From positions 1-10,160 of the forward strand of contig JAICHC010000052.1 in the NCBI GenBank assembly GCA_025922795.1: a stretch of 10,160 nt of DNA, given 5' to 3'. Positions 6,609-10,160 of the stretch are shown piece after piece. The stretch comes from Candidatus Binatia bacterium (GTDB taxonomy: Bacteria; Desulfobacterota_B; Binatia; UBA9968). Below the pieces are notes generated by a model that searched no databases, was not told where the DNA came from, and saw nothing but the letters and a program-made list of their open reading frames with translations. How positions within the stretch are numbered: the first letter of the stretch is position 1; the number at the start of each line of letters is the position of its first letter. The position numbers and the translations under genes were made by a program.

Positions 6609-6614
6609 GGAGGT
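6609..6614 (+). promoter_or_regulatory. Strong Shine-Dalgarno sequence fixing the VOC start
   Basis: GGAGGT lies 4 nt before the ATG at 6619. It overrules the longer in-frame TTG start at 6526, whose extra residues are low-complexity and unlike the family. Confidence 0.8.
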
Positions 6615-6618
6615 GGTT

Positions 6619-7011
6619 ATGCCCAAAATTCGCCATTTGGCCATCCGTACCGAAGACACCGGAAAGCTTGCGTCGTTTTATATGGATGTGTTTGAGATGC
6701 AGATCCTCCACAAGGATAAAAACGAGGGTGGCGCCATTTATCTGACCGACGGTTATTTCAATCTGGCGATCTTGCCTAACCACGAACAGCAATCGCCCAA
6801 CGGCCTCTATCACTTCGGATTCGAGGTGGAGAGCGGCGAGAAGATCGTCGAGAGAATGAAAAAGTTCAATCCTAACAAGCTGCCCAAACGGCGCCCCAAC
6901 GGCCGGCCGTACGCAGAGACACGCGGTTCGGACATCGATGGCAACTACTTCGACATTTCCGAGCACGGTTTCCTGACGGTTGAGCCGGTCGGCGAAAAGA
7001 AACCCAGCTAG
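6619..7011 (+). CDS. VOC (glyoxalase / bleomycin-resistance fold) family protein
   Basis: A 130-aa protein of normal length for a single-polypeptide VOC subunit. Two beta-alpha-beta3 modules can be followed. The first opens with KIRHLAIRTEDTGKLASFY and the second with GLYHFGFEV; the protein closes with DIDGNYFDIS. The expected metal ligands of the fold are His6, His65 and an acidic residue in the final strand. That position, usually Glu ('DPDGNxxEL'), is Asp112 here. VOC proteins include glyoxalase I, methylmalonyl-CoA epimerase, extradiol dioxygenases and resistance proteins; the sequence alone does not choose among them. It lies between the DHH phosphoesterase and the nuo promoter region and may be transcribed alone or with the former. 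Fold call firm, function open. Confidence 0.82.
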   Translation: MPKIRHLAIRTEDTGKLASFYMDVFEMQILHKDKNEGGAIYLTDGYFNLAILPNHEQQSPNGLYHFGFEVESGEKIVERMKKFNPNKLPKRRPNGRPYAETRGSDIDGNYFDISEHGFLTVEPVGEKKPS

Positions 7012-7302
7012 GCAATTCAAATGATCTATGGCAGTCGTTGGTGCTGCCAGCAACCTCATCACGTTTGGCGGTCCCTCATCCTTGCTGATGCGGTCGAAAA
7101 AAGTAACGGCATGAAGCAACAAATACGGTACGTTTTATCGAGAAGGTGAATTTTGATATTCGTTTGATCTTCGCGAGCGTCGCAGAGTCTTTGCCGCTGG
7201 TCTTTCTTAGCACATCATTGAGTTCACCGCTGCCGCACCACCTGTCTCTGTCTCCTTGAAGGCGAGCGTACCTGGCTTTACCAAATCACTTCCGCGTTTA
7301 TC
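7012..7302. other. Non-coding stretch between the VOC gene and the nuo promoter
   Basis: No plausible gene is seen on either strand. A 180-codon minus-strand frame covering 6580-7122 is mostly antisense to the VOC gene and looks like no family I recognise. Only minor structure is visible, such as GGCAG (7030-7034) with CTGCC (7044-7048). No nuoB remnant is recognisable. The stretch may hold the 3' untranslated region of the VOC transcript. Confidence 0.5.
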
Positions 7303-7331
7303 TTGACTTCAACCCACTTTTTTCATAGAAA
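7303..7331 (+). promoter_or_regulatory. Candidate sigma70-type promoter of the nuo operon
   Basis: TTGACT (7303-7308, 5 of 6 to consensus) is followed after exactly 17 nt by TAGAAA (7326-7331, 4 of 6). It sits in a locally AT-rich stretch. Transcription would begin near 7338, giving a leader of about 75-80 nt that contains the hairpin at 7367-7396. Its position just before nuoA fits an operon promoter. Confidence 0.4.
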
Positions 7332-7366
7332 AGTTTAATTATCCTAATGGGTTGACTCGAACTTGC

Positions 7367-7402
7367 ACCATACCTTTCGAGACGACTAGGTATGGTTTTT
7401 TT
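7367..7402 (+). terminator. Hairpin plus T7 tract at the nuoA start: terminator-like attenuator
   Basis: ACCATACCT (7367-7375) pairs perfectly with AGGTATGGT (7388-7396). Inside, TCG (7377-7379) can pair with CGA (7383-7385) around an AGA loop. A run of seven T residues covers 7396-7402. This has the shape of a Rho-independent terminator, although the stem is only moderately GC-rich. It lies inside the presumed nuo leader, and its right arm contains the ATG at 7392. Being downstream of the promoter and 13 nt before the likely nuoA start, it is more likely an attenuator than the end of the VOC transcript. Confidence 0.55.
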
Positions 7403-7415
7403 ATACTTAGAATTA

Positions 7416-7772
7416 ATGGAGCATCCTTACTTTCCTTTGTTGGTGATGTTTATACTGGCGGCGGGGATTGTCTGCGCACTGCTGCTGGTGGCTAGCAAAG
7501 CCGGGCCGAAATCGAGCAATCCGGCCAAAGCGGAACCGTTCGAATCCGGCAATCCGCCCAAGGGTGATGCGCGCAGCCGTTTCTCGGTCCGATTCTATTT
7601 AATTGCGATGCTGTTTCTGATTTTCGACTTGGAAGTCGTATTTCTCTATCCTTGGGCGATTTATTTCCGCGAATTAGGAATGTTTGGACTGGTGCAGATG
7701 GTAATTTTTCTCGGCATTCTGACGATCGGCTACGTTTATGTGTGGAAGAAAGGAGCCCTGGACTGGGACTAA
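7416..7772 (+). CDS. nuoA: NADH-quinone oxidoreductase subunit A (complex I)
   Basis: A 118-aa inner-membrane subunit, normal length, counted from the ATG at 7416. An in-frame ATG at 7392 would add 8 residues but lies in the hairpin arm; neither has a convincing ribosome site. Three hydrophobic segments are visible, at about 5-27, 59-83 and 90-110. Between the first two is the matrix-loop signature PFESGNPP (41-48), the equivalent of the usual 'YECG' loop. The second helix carries FDLEVVFLYPWA (70-81), the hallmark of NuoA/ND3 with its conserved acidic residues. NuoA sits at the junction of the membrane and peripheral arms beside the quinone channel, and its loop takes part in coupling quinone reduction to proton pumping. 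nuoC starts 6 nt after its stop; nuoB is missing between them. Confidence 0.93.
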   Translation: MEHPYFPLLVMFILAAGIVCALLLVASKAGPKSSNPAKAEPFESGNPPKGDARSRFSVRFYLIAMLFLIFDLEVVFLYPWAIYFRELGMFGLVQMVIFLGILTIGYVYVWKKGALDWD

Positions 7773-7778
7773 ATTTGC

Positions 7779-8339
7779 GTGGCTGAGACTCGCCCTGATA
7801 TCGCCCGTATCCAGCAGCAGCTCGGACCAACGATCCTCGATGTGTCGCAGGCTCAGGGTGACGATGTGTTGATCCTGAATCGTGCTGGGTTGTGCGAGAA
7901 TTTTCGCCTGCTTAAACACGACAAAGAGCTCGACTATGATTTTTTGTCGGACATTACGGCCGTTGACTACTGGGGCAAGAAGGAGCCGCGCTTCGAAGTC
8001 GTCTATCAAATTCTTTCGCGGCGCCGGCGCCGGCGTCTTCGCCTGCGGGTGCCGGTGCCGGAAAATGATCCAGCCGTCGAGTCGGTGACGCCGCTATGGC
8101 GCGGCGCCAACTTTCTCGAGCGCGAAGTGTGGGACCTTTTCGGCATTCGCTTCATCGGTCACCCCGACCTACGGCGGATCTTGCTCTACGATGAGTTTGT
8201 CGGCTATCCCTTGCGCAAGGATTATCCGGTCAACCTCGTGCAACCGCGAGTTCCTGAGCGCACCGTCGAAGGGACCTTCGTCGACGAACGCTCACATAAT
8301 AAACTCCTGAGTTTGAAGAAATCGCTCGGAGCGAGTTAA
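7779..8339 (+). CDS. nuoC: NADH-quinone oxidoreductase subunit C (complex I)
   Basis: A 186-aa peripheral-arm subunit starting with GTG, 6 nt after nuoA. The 30-kDa subunit signature is clear: FLEREVWDLFGIRFIGHPDLRRIL at about 112-135 (split here as FLEREVWDLFGIRF and IGHPDLRRIL), followed by GYPLRKDYPV at 142-151. The N-terminal domain has FLSDITAVDYW at 55-65, as expected. NuoC is a structural partner of NuoD and NuoB near the quinone site and carries no cofactor. Odd feature: residues 81-86 are six consecutive arginines, encoded by a CGG/CGC tandem repeat at about 8018-8035, where relatives have a mixed turn such as '(L/T)xxxHR'. The protein is not fused to NuoD, nor does it carry NuoB cysteines. 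No clear Shine-Dalgarno sequence is seen, so coupling to nuoA translation is likely. Confidence 0.93.
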   Translation: MAETRPDIARIQQQLGPTILDVSQAQGDDVLILNRAGLCENFRLLKHDKELDYDFLSDITAVDYWGKKEPRFEVVYQILSRRRRRRLRLRVPVPENDPAVESVTPLWRGANFLEREVWDLFGIRFIGHPDLRRILLYDEFVGYPLRKDYPVNLVQPRVPERTVEGTFVDERSHNKLLSLKKSLGAS

Positions 8340-8357
8340 CGGGCAGCGTCAACTGCC

Positions 8358-9548
8358 ATGAAAACTGAAAATCAAGGTCTGCCGCTGGATATCATGGAAC
8401 TGCAGATGGGACCGTCTCATCCGGCGACCCATGGTACCATCAAGTTTAATCTCAAGCTCGAAGGCGAGAAGGTCCTGGATTGCGATGTCGAGGTTGGCTT
8501 CCTGCACCGCGGCTTCGACAAGAGCTGCGAGCAAGCGACTTGGACGCAAGTCATCCCCTACACTGACCGGCTCAATTACGCATCATCCTTGATCAACAAT
8601 ATCGGTTATGCGTTGACGGTGGAGAAACTGATCGGCGTGCAAACGCCGCCACGCTGCCAGTATATTCGCGTGATCGTCAGCGAGCTGGCGCGAATTTATG
8701 ATCATCTGACCTGCTGCGGCATGGCCGCCTCCGAGCTAGGCGCGATCACGGCCGGGTTTTACATGATCGAAGCGCGTGAGCTGATCATTCGGATCGTCGA
8801 GGCGCTGACCGGCGCGCGGCTGACGGTGACCTACGTTCGCATCGGCGGGGTCAAGCACGACCTGATCGAGGGATTCGCCGAACGCGTCGCCCAGACGTTC
8901 AAAACGATTCGCAAGCTGCTCGAGGATTGCGATTGCCTGCTGTCACGCAATCGGATTTTTCTCGATCGCATGTCGAATGTCGGAATTATTTCGCAGGAAA
9001 CCGCGTTGAGCTACTGCCTGACTGGCCCGATCTTGCGTGCCACCGGTGTGAGCTACGACGTGCGCAAGGCGTTCCCCTATTTGGTGTACGACCAATTCGA
9101 CTTTGAAGTGCCGGTCGGGAGCAGAGGCGATAACTACGACCGGTTTGTCTGCCGGCTTCGTGAAATTGAGCAGAGCATGAAAATCGTCGAGCAGGCTTTG
9201 GAAAGGCTGCCGGTGGGACCGGTATGGATCGACGATCCACGTTTTGTGTTGCCCGAGAAAGAGAAAGTTTACGGCAGCATCGAAGGGTTGATGCATCATT
9301 TTAAAATTATCATGGAGGGCATTAAAGTCCCGCCGGGTGAGACTTATGCCGCCGTCGAAGGCGGCAACGGCGAGCTCGGTTTCTATATCGTCAGCGACGG
9401 CGGCGGCCGGCCGTATCGAATCCGTGTACGCCCGCCCTGCTTTATCGCAATGGGCGCTTTTCACGAGATGATCAAGGGACACATGGTCGCCGATATTGTG
9501 CCGACGTTCGGCATGGTGAATATGATCGGCGGAGAATGCGACCGCTGA
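8358..9548 (+). CDS. nuoD: NADH-quinone oxidoreductase subunit D (complex I)
   Basis: A 396-aa, full-length 49-kDa-type subunit. The quinone-site loop GPSHPATHG is at 19-26 plus flank. His25 corresponds to His38 of Thermus Nqo4 and His59 of the bovine subunit. Tyr74 in DRLNY lies exactly 49 residues on, matching Tyr87 and Tyr108, the second quinone ligand. The C-terminus ends in the conserved GGECDR. Residues 49-58 (LHRGFDKSCE) match the 'LHRGxEK' motif. The protein forms the quinone-binding cavity together with NuoB, so the enzyme needs a NuoB that is not encoded in this window. The ATG at 8358 lies 18 nt after the nuoC stop. The gap has no Shine-Dalgarno sequence but does have a small GGCAG/CTGCC inverted pair (8342-8346, 8353-8357) touching the start codon. 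Confidence 0.95.
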   Translation: MKTENQGLPLDIMELQMGPSHPATHGTIKFNLKLEGEKVLDCDVEVGFLHRGFDKSCEQATWTQVIPYTDRLNYASSLINNIGYALTVEKLIGVQTPPRCQYIRVIVSELARIYDHLTCCGMAASELGAITAGFYMIEARELIIRIVEALTGARLTVTYVRIGGVKHDLIEGFAERVAQTFKTIRKLLEDCDCLLSRNRIFLDRMSNVGIISQETALSYCLTGPILRATGVSYDVRKAFPYLVYDQFDFEVPVGSRGDNYDRFVCRLREIEQSMKIVEQALERLPVGPVWIDDPRFVLPEKEKVYGSIEGLMHHFKIIMEGIKVPPGETYAAVEGGNGELGFYIVSDGGGRPYRIRVRPPCFIAMGAFHEMIKGHMVADIVPTFGMVNMIGGECDR

Positions 9549-9665
9549 AAAAACACGTGAACGATTTGAGGATCGAGGATTGAGAATGACAAGAACAACT
9601 ACGCGGCAGCGCGCGCGCCGCCACGATTCTCAAAACTCGGTCGTGGATCATCAACCCCGAGGATT
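9549..9665. repeat. nuoD-nuoE spacer with short direct repeats and a long hairpin
   Basis: TTGAGAAT (9580-9587) and ATTCTCAA (9626-9633) are perfect inverted copies. The loop between them contains a second GC-rich hairpin, GCGGC (9603-9607) with GCCGC (9617-9621). Just before are three near-tandem units, GATTTGAG, GATCGAG and GATTGAG, covering about 9563-9585. CTCGG (9636-9640) can pair with CCGAG (9657-9661), which would cover part of the nuoE ribosome site GAGG (9659-9662). There is no T-tract. A spacer this long is unusual inside a nuo operon. It may be a small dispersed repeat or an expression-tuning structure. Confidence 0.5.
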
Positions 9666-10139
9666 ATGGCTGTAGACTTCTCTCCCGCGGCGTTGGAGCA
9701 TTTCAAAGACATCGTCTCGCGCTATCCGAGAAAGGAAGCGGCGATGCTGCCGGTGCTTTATCTCGCGCAGCGGGAGTTCGGCCATCTCGGACCCGAAGCG
9801 ATCGAGTACGTGGCCAAGCTGATGGGCCAGCCACCGGCGCGGGTGCACGGCGTGGTGAGCTTCTATACCATGTTCAACATGAAGCCCATCGGCCGCCATC
9901 ATATCCAAATTTGCCGGACGCTGTCTTGCGCGCTCGGTGGCGCCGAAAAAATTACAGCGTTCATCAAACGGCAGTTGGGGATCGAGCCGGGGCAGACGAC
10001 GCCAGACGGACTGTTTACCTTGAGCGAAGTGGAGTGCCTGGCTTCCTGCGGCACGGCGCCGATGATGCAAATCAACGATGATTATTACGAGAATCTCACC
10101 GAAGAAAAAGTTATTGAGATTCTTGATGATCTAAAATAG
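9666..10139 (+). CDS. nuoE: NADH-quinone oxidoreductase subunit E, 2Fe-2S subunit (complex I)
   Basis: A 157-aa, full-length 24-kDa-type subunit. The N-terminal helical part (about 1-75) has the family segment LPVLYLAQREFGHL, then VHGVVSFYTMF. The thioredoxin-like domain carries the four ligands of the N1a 2Fe-2S cluster: Cys83 and Cys88 in CRTLSC (CX4C), and Cys124 and Cys128 in ECLASCGTAPMMQIN (CX3C). It belongs to the NADH-dehydrogenase module with NuoF and NuoG. N1a is thought to help limit radical formation at the flavin. The ATG is preceded by GAGG at 4 nt (9659-9662), the clearest ribosome site among the nuo genes here. The gene ends 21 nt before the window edge, where nuoF would be expected. 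Homologous subunits also occur in some NAD-linked hydrogenases and formate dehydrogenases, but the neighbours make complex I the clear choice. Confidence 0.94.
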   Translation: MAVDFSPAALEHFKDIVSRYPRKEAAMLPVLYLAQREFGHLGPEAIEYVAKLMGQPPARVHGVVSFYTMFNMKPIGRHHIQICRTLSCALGGAEKITAFIKRQLGIEPGQTTPDGLFTLSEVECLASCGTAPMMQINDDYYENLTEEKVIEILDDLK

Positions 10140-10160
10140 AAAAAAACGAGCCGGGCGACA

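Noticed and set aside
6526..6618. Upstream TTG start for the VOC protein
   Set aside because: The GGAGGT ribosome site 4 nt before 6619 and the family N-terminus (MPKIRHLAI) decide for the shorter form.
6580..7122. 180-codon minus-strand reading frame
   Set aside because: It is mostly antisense to the VOC gene, has no recognisable motif, and lies on the opposite strand to every supported gene.
7392..7415. Earlier in-frame ATG for nuoA
   Set aside because: It is in the right arm of the hairpin and followed by the T-tract. NuoA proteins usually begin right before the first membrane helix, which fits 7416. It is not fully excluded.
1..10160. CRISPR arrays, tRNA or rRNA genes, transposases
   Set aside because: No regularly spaced repeats, cloverleaf sequences, rRNA-like segments or transposase-like proteins were recognised on either strand.

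Overview
The window is a bacterial chromosome segment of moderately high GC. All ten recognisable genes lie on the + strand. Taxonomy cannot be fixed from the sequence. The mix of complex I genes, a B12-type radical SAM protein, a methyltransferase with a dimerisation domain, and palindromic spacer elements would suit an uncultured deltaproteobacterium-like or related Gram-negative lineage. That is an impression, not a measurement.

Region 1 (1-4823) is a metabolic, possibly biosynthetic, stretch. It begins with the C-terminal part of a BchE-type radical SAM protein. A FabG-like SDR with an altered active site follows 13 nt later. A strong hairpin plus T-tract then ends only 16 nt before a VAO/PCMH-type flavin oxidoreductase. 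After a palindrome-containing spacer comes a TenA/PqqC-fold protein with a plausible heme-oxygenase-like diiron oxidase (HDO) ligand set. It is followed almost without gap by a winged-helix/Rossmann methyltransferase that lacks the usual O-methyltransferase histidine. Flavin oxidase, HDO and methyltransferase side by side look like a small tailoring or cofactor pathway whose product I cannot name. This is the best candidate for something undescribed.

Region 2 (4824-7391) starts with a 295-nt spacer rich in inverted repeats. Next is a 465-aa protein joining a degenerate TrkA-N/RCK-like domain to a complete DHH/DHHA1 phosphoesterase, then a small VOC-fold protein behind an excellent ribosome binding site. 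A 380-nt non-coding stretch follows; it ends in a plausible sigma70-type promoter and a second hairpin plus T-tract placed right at the next gene.

Region 3 (7392-10160) is the start of a complex I (NADH:quinone oxidoreductase) operon: nuoA, nuoC, nuoD, nuoE. nuoB, normally between nuoA and nuoC, is absent, and only 6 nt separate those two genes. nuoD and nuoE are separated by 117 nt holding short direct repeats and a long hairpin. nuoF would be expected next but lies outside.

A recurring theme is regulatory: two operon-leading genes (the flavin oxidase and nuoA) each have an intrinsic-terminator-like hairpin ending 13-16 nt before the likely start codon and no clear Shine-Dalgarno sequence.
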